DNA from: Nitrospira sp. CR1.1
Lineage (GTDB): Bacteria > Nitrospirota > Nitrospiria > Nitrospirales > Nitrospiraceae
NCBI GenBank assembly: GCA_014055465.1
Contig: WIAF01000011.1
Coordinates: 1-64,000, forward strand
Reading direction: 5' to 3'
DNA length: 64,000 bases
How positions within the stretch are numbered: position 1 is the stretch's first letter; each line of letters starts with the position of its first letter. This document shows, in pieces, positions 8,889 to 16,248 of the stretch. Made by a program: the position numbers and the translations under genes. The notes below the pieces were generated by a model, which searched no databases, was not told where the DNA came from, and saw only the letters and a program-made list of their open reading frames with translations.

Positions 8889-10058
8889 CTACTCCACACA
8901 GGACGCGTAGGCCTTGGGGCAGGTCGGATTGAGCCCACGGGCCTGGCCATCCGCCGCAGGCAGCCCATTCATTAGTTCCAACACCTTGGGATAATAGTTC
9001 GGGGCGCGGGTCCAAAAAATATAATTTGCCCGTAACCGGTCCCGCGCGAAGGCGAACAGCTCAGCAATGGTCGGCACTCTCCCTCTTCCATCGTGTTGCG
9101 TATTCTCGTAGTTGGACTGCATCACCGACGGCGTCAGCGGCACGAGCCCGGACAGCGGCGCATACAAATGATAGACCCCCTTGGGTTTGTTCGGATGGTC
9201 GAAGTTCAATCCGGGATCGTCGATAAACACATCGGGCCCGCCCAATGCCGTGCCGATCGTCCTCATCTGGCCGACGAACGACGGCAAAATATCGCGCGGG
9301 TAGTTCACGAATTGGTAGGTCATCGTGTTTGGAAATGCCGCCCGCATCTCTCGCTGCACACTAAGGAGGTTGTCATAGAATCGCTCGACCTCTCGTCCGG
9401 ACACCGGCACGAGCGGTTGCCCCATGGAGGATTCCGATAAGCCGATGCCCTCGAAATGCGCATGGCCGTTGAAGCGTTTTCCCAACTCACGGATGAGCGC
9501 CACCAATCGATCCTGCACCCCCGCATTCCAGAGTTTCAGATTATTGCCTCGCGGCACGGCTGTACCGAAATTGCTGAACGGGAAGGCGCCCCCCTCGTAT
9601 TTCGCTGCCGCCATGTATGAGGGAACCGGCGCGACTTGAGGCTTGAAGGACTTAAGTTCCAGCAGCACAATCAGCCGCTTGTTCTGCGCCGTCAATTCCG
9701 CCAGCACCTGCTCAATCACCGTAACGTCATACCGGCCTTCTTCCGGCTCCAATTCCGGCCACTCATAACGAACCTGCAACCCGCGCAAGGCAGGTGTCGC
9801 TTTGAGTTCGCTATACACCTGCGCCATGATTTTCGGATTGGTCCTCATGAAATTCATCGGCGCATAATAATGGCCGGGGTGCCATTTGACTGCACTGAGA
9901 TCCGACGAGCTTGCAGCGTCACTTGTTCCCAGCCATCCACCTGAAAACACTATGACACCAAGCATCAGGCTCCTGAGGCTCAGGGTGACACCGTACCTTC
10001 CAACGGCCGCTAGGAATTCGGATCGCTGCTTCTGCGCTTGCGGCTCACCTTCGTTCAT
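8889..10058 (-). CDS. Exported TIM-barrel-like (glycoside-hydrolase-like) protein
   Basis: A 389-residue protein with a signal/anchor segment at about residues 25-50 (long N-region, then L-M-L-G-V-I-V-F-S-G-G-W-L-G). The mature part has features of a (beta/alpha)8 hydrolase: Y-E-W-P-E-L-E-P-E-E-G-R-Y-D near residue 105, as in the second strand of many family glycosidases, R-L-I-V-L-L-E, and G-I-G-L-S-E-S-S where a catalytic acid could sit. No specific CAZy family is assigned. The C-terminal region has paired Cys. It is monocistronic and convergent with the lipoprotein gene. Substrate unknown. Confidence 0.5.
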   Translation of the reverse strand: MNEGEPQAQKQRSEFLAAVGRYGVTLSLRSLMLGVIVFSGGWLGTSDAASSSDLSAVKWHPGHYYAPMNFMRTNPKIMAQVYSELKATPALRGLQVRYEWPELEPEEGRYDVTVIEQVLAELTAQNKRLIVLLELKSFKPQVAPVPSYMAAAKYEGGAFPFSNFGTAVPRGNNLKLWNAGVQDRLVALIRELGKRFNGHAHFEGIGLSESSMGQPLVPVSGREVERFYDNLLSVQREMRAAFPNTMTYQFVNYPRDILPSFVGQMRTIGTALGGPDVFIDDPGLNFDHPNKPKGVYHLYAPLSGLVPLTPSVMQSNYENTQHDGRGRVPTIAELFAFARDRLRANYIFWTRAPNYYPKVLELMNGLPAADGQARGLNPTCPKAYASCVE

Positions 10059-10427
10059 CTTTCCTCATCCCTTCCCCCTCTCGCCGCCCACGACAGTGTC
10101 GCGGCAACCGTTCCACGCCCACATGGAGAGGATCATTCTGGCAGCATCGCTGCGACGCCGCTATACCAGATGGAACGGCTCTGAGGTAGTGGAAATGAGG
10201 ATGGTCGTGTGACCTTCCTGTAGCGGGTGGAGATCAGACAACGGTTCGTGAGCCCGATACTAGACATGGATGATTGAATCGATGAGAGGAGATGAGAGGA
10301 GGCGTTGCAGGACATTCATGGTGGCCGCGACGGCGAGGCCAGAACCAACGCGGAGCCGACCATACCCTCGAGGGTATGGTCGGCCTCCGCGCGAGAAGAA
10401 TAGACTGTAGAGACTCCACACGTACCG
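10059..10427. other. Intergenic stretch holding only a strong palindrome
   Basis: A stretch of 369 bases between the exported-protein gene and the CBS-protein gene, both on the minus strand. Apart from the palindrome at 10349-10391, I see no gene or convincing promoter here. Confidence 0.5.
10349..10391. repeat. 43-bp near-perfect palindrome (hairpin)
   Basis: A perfect 30-bp palindrome at 10355-10384 has its centre at CTCGAG (arms GCCGACCATACCCTC and its complement). CGCGGA on the left and TCCGCG on the right extend it, with one bulged C. It lies 37 bp beyond the stop of the CBS-protein gene. No T-run follows on either strand, so it is not a classic intrinsic terminator. It may be an mRNA-end stabiliser, a protein-binding dyad or a relic of a palindromic element. 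Confidence 0.8.
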
Positions 10428-11204
10428 CTACAGCTCAAGCACCTTCTGATACGCTCTGAGCATATCGCCAACGGACAACACCCCGATGATCGTGCCGTCT
10501 TCCGTCACCGGCAGGTGTCGGATGCCCTCTTTCTTCATCAATCTAAGCGCTTCCATCAACGGCTCATTGTCCTCAATGGTGACCACGGATTTGCTCATGC
10601 ACGTGAGGACGGTGGTTGCGTTCGGATCGAGTCCCTTGGCGACCGCTTTCCGGCTGAGATCCGTATCCGTGATGATGCCGATATACCGCGATCCGTCGTC
10701 GACCAGCAGAGAACCGATCCGCCACTTCTGCAACAGACGGCCGGCCTCCTTGATCGACGAACTCTTGTGCACACTCCGGACTTCGGCCGACATGAACTCA
10801 GCCACCGTGTGACCATCGATCCGCTCACCGAGGGTCCGCCGCCAATCCCGACCTGCTCTGGTAGCCTTTCTCAACTCCAGCTGGGCCAGACAACTTTCCA
10901 ACACCTGCTTCCGTTGATGAAGGCTTTCGCGTTCCACGTTGTGCGTGCCGGCCTCCTGCGCTTCCTCCGGCAGGATCGCGGCCTCACCCAGCTTGGCATA
11001 CTGATAGGCTTCGAGTTCCTCGGACGATCCGCCGAAGGTTTCACTCAGCACTTCCTCGGTCTGCTCATCGAATCCGTCCAACGACGCGGTAGCCTTCCGT
11101 CGCGATAAGAACGGCTGGATCGCCACCAACGTCGCTTGAATCCGCTCTATGTGCCGGCTGAGAAGGTCCGCCGGTTCCTGACTCGACTTCACTCTCTTGG
11201 CCAT
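10428..11204 (-). CDS. CBS-domain-pair protein with helical N-terminal region
   Basis: A 258-residue protein. The first 125 residues are predicted helical (many Glu/Gln/Leu, including a TraR/DksA-like spacing without zinc cysteines). Two CBS modules follow: V-A-E-F-M-S-A-E-V-R-S-V-H then G-I-I-T-D-T-D-L-S-R-K-A-V-A, and C-M-S-K-S-V-V-T-I-E then R-H-L-P-V-T-E-D-G-T-I-I-G-V-L-S-V-G-D. CBS pairs bind adenosyl nucleotides and usually regulate a partner. AAGGAGG lies six bases upstream of the ATG. It follows nirA by 103 bp and could be the last gene of that operon. No target is recognised. Confidence 0.8.
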   Translation of the reverse strand: MAKRVKSSQEPADLLSRHIERIQATLVAIQPFLSRRKATASLDGFDEQTEEVLSETFGGSSEELEAYQYAKLGEAAILPEEAQEAGTHNVERESLHQRKQVLESCLAQLELRKATRAGRDWRRTLGERIDGHTVAEFMSAEVRSVHKSSSIKEAGRLLQKWRIGSLLVDDGSRYIGIITDTDLSRKAVAKGLDPNATTVLTCMSKSVVTIEDNEPLMEALRLMKKEGIRHLPVTEDGTIIGVLSVGDMLRAYQKVLEL

Positions 11205-11307
11205 ACTGCCTCCTTGTTGAGGGCAAGAGAATAACGCAACTGTCGCGGCGGCTCAAGCCTTCGTGCTTAGCCGGATGCTGAAAAATCCGTCAGCGTGGAA
11301 GAACGCT

Positions 11308-12903
11308 CTAAGCAGGAATCGGTTGGGGCGTGAGCCCCGTCGTCTCGTTGCCGGATGCCGTCGCCTTCGAGCCCCCCGCGCCTTTTGGCGCGGCCTTCCC
11401 GCGCACACGATGCATTTTTTCTCGCGTGTGATAGGGCATGACCATTTCCAACACTGCTGGAAGCCGGTCACAGGGCACATCCTCCATGATTTTGATGGCG
11501 AGCTTGGGATCGGGGCCCGAGCGCCCGCTCACAAACACATCCACGGCATCGACGACCTTTCCGCCCACCTTCGCCTTCTTGCCCAAAAGCCCGATATCCG
11601 CCACGAGATGGTTTCCGCACCCGGCCGGACAACCGGACCAGTGCAGCGTGATCGGCTTGAGGGTATCGCCCAGCTTCCGCTCCAGCACTCGCGCCGTTTC
11701 AACGGCCCGGCTTTTGGTTTCAATGACAGCCAGATTGCAGTAGTCGCTTCCCACACAACTGACCAGTCCCTTGTAGAGCGCGGATGGGTTGTAGGCGAAT
11801 TGCTTCACCAGCGGCTCTTCCGCCAATTCTCCCACCAATCGATCGCTGATATGAGGGATCACAAAGGCCTGCGCCGGCGAGAGACGGACCTCTCCGTTCC
11901 CGTACCGAAGCGCCAGCGCGGCGATGTTCCGGAGATCAGCCGCCTTCACCCGCCCGACCAACACCTTCAGCCCTACATAGTTCATCCCCCGTTGTTTTTG
12001 ACGGAAGATGCCGATATGGTCGCGCTCCGCCGCGCCCCTCGCATCCACCCCTGCCGTGGGCAGGGTTCTCCCGACCAGCCGTTCGACTTCGTGCCGCAAC
12101 CGGGCTTCGCCCCAGGCCTCCACGAGAAAGGCGAGGCGCGCTTGGGTGCGATTCTCACGCGGTCCATGATCGCGGTAGAGATGCAGCAGCGTCCGGCAGA
12201 CCTCGAAGGCCTCCGCCGGATTCACGAACATATCCAGCGAACTTGCAATCCGATACCCGCCGGATCCCAGTTTCCCCCCGACGAACACATTGTACCCGTA
12301 ACACTTGTCATGCCCCAGGTCGTGATAGGCCGGGACCAGCGCGATGTCTTGCGTCTCCGTGTGGAGGCAATTATCCGGACAACCGGTGACCGCAATATTG
12401 CACTTGCGCGGCAGATTCGTATAGGCAGGATTACCCAGCACTTCACGATTGATCGCGCGCACAATGTCCGTTGCATCAAGCAACTCGCTGGGATTCAAGC
12501 CGGCCACGGGACACGTCATGATGTTCCGTACCGTGTCCATACCGGTTTGCATAGACGTGAGTCCGACCTCTTCCAGCTTGGCAAATACCACCGGCACATG
12601 GGCGATCGTCAGATGGCGCAGTTGCACTTGTTGACGCGTGGTGACATCGATGACGCCATTGCCGTAAGCGAGGGCGATGTCCGCCAGCGCTTGGAGTTGA
12701 ACCGACGTGGTTTGGCCGCCCGGCATCCGCACCCGCAACATGAAAAAACCCGGCGTGGGATTCCGCAAATACAGCCCGTACCATTTCAGGCGTTGAATAT
12801 CGTCTTCCGGAATAGCCTCCCATCCGGCTTCCGCATAGTATGCGATCATGTCGCGCACCGTTAACCCATCCCGCTCGGACTTGATCGCCTCAATCTTGTT
12901 CAT
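11308..12903 (-). CDS. nirA: Ferredoxin-dependent assimilatory nitrite reductase
   Basis: A 531-residue sirohaem / [4Fe-4S] enzyme that reduces nitrite to ammonium with six electrons from ferredoxin. Two nitrite/sulfite-reductase half-domains are each followed by a sirohaem-binding region. The cluster cysteines are in C-V-G-S-D-Y-C-N-L-A and S-G-C-P-A-G-C-G-N-H (C-x5-C and C-x3-C) near residues 390-440. The earlier T-G-C-P-D-N-C repeat belongs to the first half. There is no extra FAD/NADH module, so it is NirA-type, not NirB. Its start overlaps the stop of the preceding small gene (ATGA at 12903-12900), implying coupled translation. With nirC and cynS it forms a nitrite/cyanate assimilation operon downstream of the ANTAR leader. 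Confidence 0.9.
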   Translation of the reverse strand: MNKIEAIKSERDGLTVRDMIAYYAEAGWEAIPEDDIQRLKWYGLYLRNPTPGFFMLRVRMPGGQTTSVQLQALADIALAYGNGVIDVTTRQQVQLRHLTIAHVPVVFAKLEEVGLTSMQTGMDTVRNIMTCPVAGLNPSELLDATDIVRAINREVLGNPAYTNLPRKCNIAVTGCPDNCLHTETQDIALVPAYHDLGHDKCYGYNVFVGGKLGSGGYRIASSLDMFVNPAEAFEVCRTLLHLYRDHGPRENRTQARLAFLVEAWGEARLRHEVERLVGRTLPTAGVDARGAAERDHIGIFRQKQRGMNYVGLKVLVGRVKAADLRNIAALALRYGNGEVRLSPAQAFVIPHISDRLVGELAEEPLVKQFAYNPSALYKGLVSCVGSDYCNLAVIETKSRAVETARVLERKLGDTLKPITLHWSGCPAGCGNHLVADIGLLGKKAKVGGKVVDAVDVFVSGRSGPDPKLAIKIMEDVPCDRLPAVLEMVMPYHTREKMHRVRGKAAPKGAGGSKATASGNETTGLTPQPIPA

Positions 12904-13097
12904 ATCGTACTCCCCAATGCGACAGAATAGTCCAGGCCGGATTTTCTCAGCACCACTGCGCCCTCGCGACTCAATCGATCGACTACCAGCAAAACCTGTG
13001 AGGCGCTGAGACCGGAAAGAGCCATCAATTCCTGGAATGATTGAGGCGCCTGCCGCTCGAGAAGCGTCAGCACTGCGGTTGCGTCATTCGTCTCCAT
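12900..13097 (-). CDS. Small winged-helix-like protein coupled to nirA
   Basis: A 65-residue protein from ATG 13097, with a strong AGGAGG just upstream. The sequence S-F-Q-E-L-M-A-L-S-G-L-S-A-S-Q-V-L-L-V-V-D-R-L-S-R-E-G is a helix-turn-helix followed by a wing-like V-V-L-R-K. It overlaps nirA by four bases. The size is that of a bare DNA-binding domain or a small partner protein of nitrite reductase. I do not recognise a named family. A local regulator of the operon is possible. Confidence 0.7.
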   Translation of the reverse strand: METNDATAVLTLLERQAPQSFQELMALSGLSASQVLLVVDRLSREGAVVLRKSGLDYSVALGSTI

Positions 13098-13149
13098 GAT
13101 GTCCTCCCTCCTGCGCATGCCGTCTCAGCGGCATCACGCGGTTCGTCAA

Positions 13150-13590
13150 TTAGAACGTTTTGTATTCGAGCCACTTGCCGTTCAGAGTGATCTTGCAGCG
13201 GGCTTCCCCCTGACTGCCGGTGACCTTTTCCATATCCAGCGTAAAATCGATGGCGCTCATGATCCCGTCGCCGAACATTTCATTGGCCATCTCCCGCAGT
13301 GAATCACCATAGACACCGATCACCTCCATCAGGCGATATTTAAACGGATCCGTCAGATTCGGAAAATCTGCGCGTATCGGAAACGCGCTCAAGGCAGCCA
13401 CTTGTTCGGTATTCAAACCCAACAAGACTCCGACCTTCGCCGCCTCCGCAGGCGCCAGCCGGTGATTGCCGTTTAAGGCAGCCGCCACAAACGTCGGATT
13501 CTTCCCGACCTTTTTGGCCACCTGGGCAATCGTTACCTTCTTCTTCAACCGCTGCGCCTTGATCGCCTTCCGCATCGCGTCCTTCTCCAT
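13150..13590 (-). CDS. cynS: Cyanase (cyanate hydratase)
   Basis: A 146-residue enzyme that converts cyanate and bicarbonate to ammonia and CO2. The N-terminal helix-turn-helix-like bundle (K-K-V-T-I-A-Q-V-A-K-K-V-G-K-N-P-T-F) is followed by the catalytic C-terminal region: Y-R-L-M-E-V-I-G-V-Y-G supplies the conserved Arg and Glu, and G-I-M-S-A-I-D-F the conserved Ser of the decamer active site. AGGAGG precedes the ATG at 13590; the frame stays open upstream but adds no family sequence. It lies between nirC and the small winged-helix gene. The FNT channel beside it may also serve cyanate (inference). Confidence 0.95.
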   Translation of the reverse strand: MEKDAMRKAIKAQRLKKKVTIAQVAKKVGKNPTFVAAALNGNHRLAPAEAAKVGVLLGLNTEQVAALSAFPIRADFPNLTDPFKYRLMEVIGVYGDSLREMANEMFGDGIMSAIDFTLDMEKVTGSQGEARCKITLNGKWLEYKTF

Positions 13591-13643
13591 CGTGTCCTCC
13601 TGTGATTGATCCGCCTGCACTGATGCACGCTCGCCACTCCGCC

Positions 13644-14474
13644 TTACGACCCGACCACCGCCGATGTGGCCGGCCGGGGGACCGATGCCACCGGAGCTTC
13701 GGCCACGCGGTAGGGACTCACCATCCAATAGAGCCCCCCGACAAATAACCCGCCGCCCACGAGGTTCCCCAGCACAACAAACAATTGGTTGTACCAAAAC
13801 GCCCCCCAAGTCACCGCTGCGTCATGCGGCAGAAACAGCGCCATGCCTAACAGCGATTGATTGGCGATGCTATGCTCGAACCCGGTACCGATGAAGGCAA
13901 ACAGGCACCAGAAAATCAGGAGAATCTTCGCCGTATCGTTGTTCGTCCGCCCTGTCATCCAAACCGCCAGACAGATCAGCCAATTGCAGAGAATGCCCCG
14001 CACGAACAGCTCCCAGGCAGGTAGCGACATTTTGACTGAGGCCACTTTCTCGATGAGTTCCGTCGTCGGCCCTTTGGCAAAGACGCCAGATTGGACGATA
14101 AGCCACGCCAACCCCAACGAACCCGCCAGATTGCCGAGCCAGGACCAGGCATTGAGCTGAATGACTTGCGTCCAGGTGAGACTTTTTGTCAGACCTCCGA
14201 TCGTGCCGATGAGGTTGTTGCCAGTGAACAGCTCAGACCCGGCAAAAATCACCAGCGTCAACGCGATACCGAAGGACACGCCCATGACGAGTTTCACCAC
14301 CGGAGAGCCAGCCGCCGCCAACGGCCCTCCGAGACTGAAGATCAACGCAATTCCAAACCCGAGATAGATCCCGGCTAGAGCCGACAGGATAAAATACCCG
14401 CCCGGCGCTTGTTCTAAAAACGCCCACTTCTTGGCTGCCACCCCCGCGATTCGCTCGTGATCCGCTATATGCAT
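13644..14474 (-). CDS. nirC: Formate/nitrite-family channel, probable nitrite transporter
   Basis: A 276-residue FNT-family membrane protein with six transmembrane helices. The family glycine-rich segments G-I-Y-L-G-F-G-I-A-L near residue 36 and G-S-E-L-F-T-G-N-N near residue 105 form the channel constrictions, and N-W-L-I-C-L-A-V-W starts the second half. FNT proteins pass nitrite, formate or related small anions across the inner membrane. The neighbours nirA and cynS point to nitrite (perhaps cyanate) import for assimilation. AAGGAGAG lies six bases before the ATG. Its transcript begins with two ANTAR/terminator units between 14514 and 14716. Confidence 0.88.
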   Translation of the reverse strand: MHIADHERIAGVAAKKWAFLEQAPGGYFILSALAGIYLGFGIALIFSLGGPLAAAGSPVVKLVMGVSFGIALTLVIFAGSELFTGNNLIGTIGGLTKSLTWTQVIQLNAWSWLGNLAGSLGLAWLIVQSGVFAKGPTTELIEKVASVKMSLPAWELFVRGILCNWLICLAVWMTGRTNNDTAKILLIFWCLFAFIGTGFEHSIANQSLLGMALFLPHDAAVTWGAFWYNQLFVVLGNLVGGGLFVGGLYWMVSPYRVAEAPVASVPRPATSAVVGS

Positions 14475-14513
14475 CTGACTCTCCTTTCGGTGGTCATGAT
14501 GTCCGCACAGCTC

Positions 14514-14552
14514 AAAAAAAACGTCCTCATCCCGTACTCGGGAAGAGGACGT
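14514..14552 (-). terminator. Intrinsic terminator T2 in the nirC leader
   Basis: On the minus strand the hairpin arms ACGTCCTC and GAGGACGT (inner CCCG/CGGG) are followed by eight T (14521-14514). It lies 40 bases before nirC, so it must be bypassed for nirC expression. The 5' arm shares bases 14546-14552 with the P2' stem-loop. Confidence 0.85.
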
Positions 14553-14617
14553 CGTTGTCCTGCTCGGCGAGGTTGAGACGACCTCGCCCGGTGCTCTGTG
14601 CCGACTTCAGCGTCAGC
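14514..14617 (-). promoter_or_regulatory. ANTAR-type antiterminator leader, second unit before nirC
   Basis: P1' (14617-14600) is GCTGAC-[GCTGAA]-GTCGGC, a six-base loop with G at position 4 but G instead of A at position 1. P2' (14561-14546) is AGGAC-[AACGAC]-GTCCT with the canonical A1 and G4. A 7-base-loop hairpin (14588-14566) lies between them. P2' and terminator T2 are mutually exclusive. P1' looks degenerate. Confidence 0.65.
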
Positions 14618-14624
14618 AGGAATT

Positions 14625-14664
14625 AAAAAAGGCGTCCGCCACTCTTGAAAGAATGACGGACGCC
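14625..14664 (-). terminator. Intrinsic terminator T1 in the nirC leader
   Basis: On the minus strand GGCGTCCG (14664-14657) pairs with CGGACGCC (14638-14631), followed by six T (14630-14625). The 5' arm overlaps the 3' half of the P2 stem-loop. It may also stop readthrough from glnA. Confidence 0.85.
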
Positions 14665-14716
14665 TTTGTCCGTATACCGTATGTGGTGCAGGTTCGATGT
14701 CGGGCGTCGTTGCCCA
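14625..14716 (-). promoter_or_regulatory. ANTAR-type antiterminator leader, first unit before nirC
   Basis: P1 (14715-14702) is GGGC-[AACGAC]-GCCC. P2 (14673-14656) is ACGGAC-[AAAGGC]-GTCCGT. Both loops are six bases with A1 and G4 and a closing C-G pair, the signature of RNA bound by ANTAR-domain proteins such as NasR and AmiR. The linker is 27 bases. Forming P2 uses bases needed for T1, so a bound ANTAR dimer would prevent termination. Confidence 0.85.
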
Positions 14717-14735
14717 CTCTCACCCGCGCAGTGCA

Positions 14736-14764
14736 TGTATACCACCACCTCCAGGATTCGTCAA
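14736..14764 (-). promoter_or_regulatory. Sigma-70-type promoter of the nirC operon
   Basis: On the minus strand, -35 TTGACG (14764-14759), 17-base spacer, -10 TATACA (14741-14736). The start of transcription would be near 14729, about 13 bases before P1, so the leader begins with the ANTAR motif. Confidence 0.8.
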
Positions 14765-14789
14765 GTTCCCTCGACGGGGAGGCTGCAGG

Positions 14790-16199
14790 CTACACGTCGT
14801 AATACAGGAAAAATTCGTACGGATGCGGCCGCAACCGCATCGTATCAACTTCCTTGGTCCGCTTATATCCGATCCACGACTCGATGAGATCCTCGCTGAA
14901 CACCCCGCCCTTGAGGAGGAACTGATGGTCCTTCTCCAGGTGGTTGAGCGCCTCGTCCAGGCTGCCCGGCATGGTACGGATCTTGGCGGCTTCCTTGGCT
15001 TCGAGATCGTACAGGTCCTTTTCTGCCGGCTCTCCAGGATTGATCTTGTTCTCGATCCCGTCGAGGCCGGCCATCAACATCGCGGAAAACGCCAGATAAG
15101 GATTGGCCGCCGGATCCGGGAAGCGCACTTCGATCCGCTTCGCCTTCGGGCTCGGGGAGTACATGGGGATGCGGATACCGGCCGACCGGTTCCGGCTCGA
15201 ATAGGCCAACAAGACCGGCGCTTCAAAACCCGGCGTCAACCGCTTATAGGAGTTGGTTGACGGATTGGTGAAGGCGGCCAGCGCGGGCGCATGCTTCAAA
15301 ATTCCACCGATGTAGTGCAGACACATCTGAGAGACCCCGGCATACTCCTTCCCGGCAAACAGCGGCTTGCCGTCCTTCCAGATGCTCTGGTGGGTGTGCA
15401 TGCCCGATCCGTTGTCGCCGAAAATCGGCTTCGGCATGAAAGTCACCGTCTTCCCGTGCCGACGCGCGACGTTCTTAACGATGTACTTAAACATCATCAT
15501 TTTGTCCGCCGTCCGTAACAGGCTGTCGAAGCGAATGTCGATTTCCGCCTGGCCAGCCGTCGCCACTTCGTGGTGATGCTTCTCCGTTGCAATGCCGGCC
15601 TTTTCCATTTCCAAGATCATTTCCGTGCGGATGTCCTGCTGCGTATCCGTCGGCGGGACAGGAAAATAGCCTTCCTTGTGGCGGATCTTGCCGCCCAGGT
15701 TGACGCCGTCCTGGCCCATGTTCCAGACGCCCTCGTCGGAATCGATGTAGTAGTAGGCGCTGTGATTCGTCTGGTCGTAGCGGGCATGGTCGAAAATGAA
15801 GAACTCGGCTTCCGGCCCCCAGTAGGAGGTGTCGCCGATCTTGGTGCTCTGGAGATACTTTTCCGCCTTCTGGGCGATGAACCGCGGATCGCGGTCATAC
15901 ATTTCACGCGTGATCGGATCGACTACATTCCCGATCAGGCTCAATGTGGGCACGGAGCAAAAGGGATCCATGCAGGCGGTTGTCGGGTCCGGCACGAGCA
16001 GCATGTCGCTGTTGTTGATCGCTCTCCAACCACGAATCGACGAACCATCGAGCCCGGAGCCATCCTTGAACAGGCCCTCGGTCAGCTCACTGACAGGAAT
16101 CGTAAAATGCTGCCAGGTGCCGATCAGGTCCACGAACTTCATGTCCACGACCTGGACCTTATTCTTCTTTGCAAAATCTAACACCTCACGAACGTTCAT
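14790..16199 (-). CDS. glnA: Glutamine synthetase type I
   Basis: A 469-residue dodecameric GSI enzyme that makes glutamine from glutamate, ammonium and ATP. Metal and substrate residues are in [23 protein letters not shown] and [10 protein letters not shown]. The adenylylation loop K-D-L-Y-D-L near residue 395 keeps the Tyr that GlnE modifies, consistent with GlnE-like genes at 57-4218. GGAGGAGGGG stands just before the ATG. It follows glnD by 49 bp, so amtB-glnB-glnD-glnA look like one operon. The nirC promoter starts just after its stop. Confidence 0.97.
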   Translation of the reverse strand: MNVREVLDFAKKNKVQVVDMKFVDLIGTWQHFTIPVSELTEGLFKDGSGLDGSSIRGWRAINNSDMLLVPDPTTACMDPFCSVPTLSLIGNVVDPITREMYDRDPRFIAQKAEKYLQSTKIGDTSYWGPEAEFFIFDHARYDQTNHSAYYYIDSDEGVWNMGQDGVNLGGKIRHKEGYFPVPPTDTQQDIRTEMILEMEKAGIATEKHHHEVATAGQAEIDIRFDSLLRTADKMMMFKYIVKNVARRHGKTVTFMPKPIFGDNGSGMHTHQSIWKDGKPLFAGKEYAGVSQMCLHYIGGILKHAPALAAFTNPSTNSYKRLTPGFEAPVLLAYSSRNRSAGIRIPMYSPSPKAKRIEVRFPDPAANPYLAFSAMLMAGLDGIENKINPGEPAEKDLYDLEAKEAAKIRTMPGSLDEALNHLEKDHQFLLKGGVFSEDLIESWIGYKRTKEVDTMRLRPHPYEFFLYYDV

Positions 16200-16248
16200 C
16201 CCCTCCTCCTTTCAACCGCCGATAAAAGAACTCCCCGCACCTTGTTGT

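Noticed and set aside
11272-11300. Another palindromic element copy after nirA
   Set aside because: GGATGCTGAAAAA resembles an element end, but the rest of the core is missing, so it is too short to call.
11263-12864. A 533-codon open frame on the plus strand opposite nirA
   Set aside because: It is the antisense shadow of nirA in GC-rich DNA: His/Arg/Gln-rich, no family motif, no ribosome-binding site.
14566-14588. Canonical P1 hexaloop of the second nirC unit
   Set aside because: The loop has seven bases without the A1/G4 pattern; the stem-loop at 14600-14617 is a better P1'.
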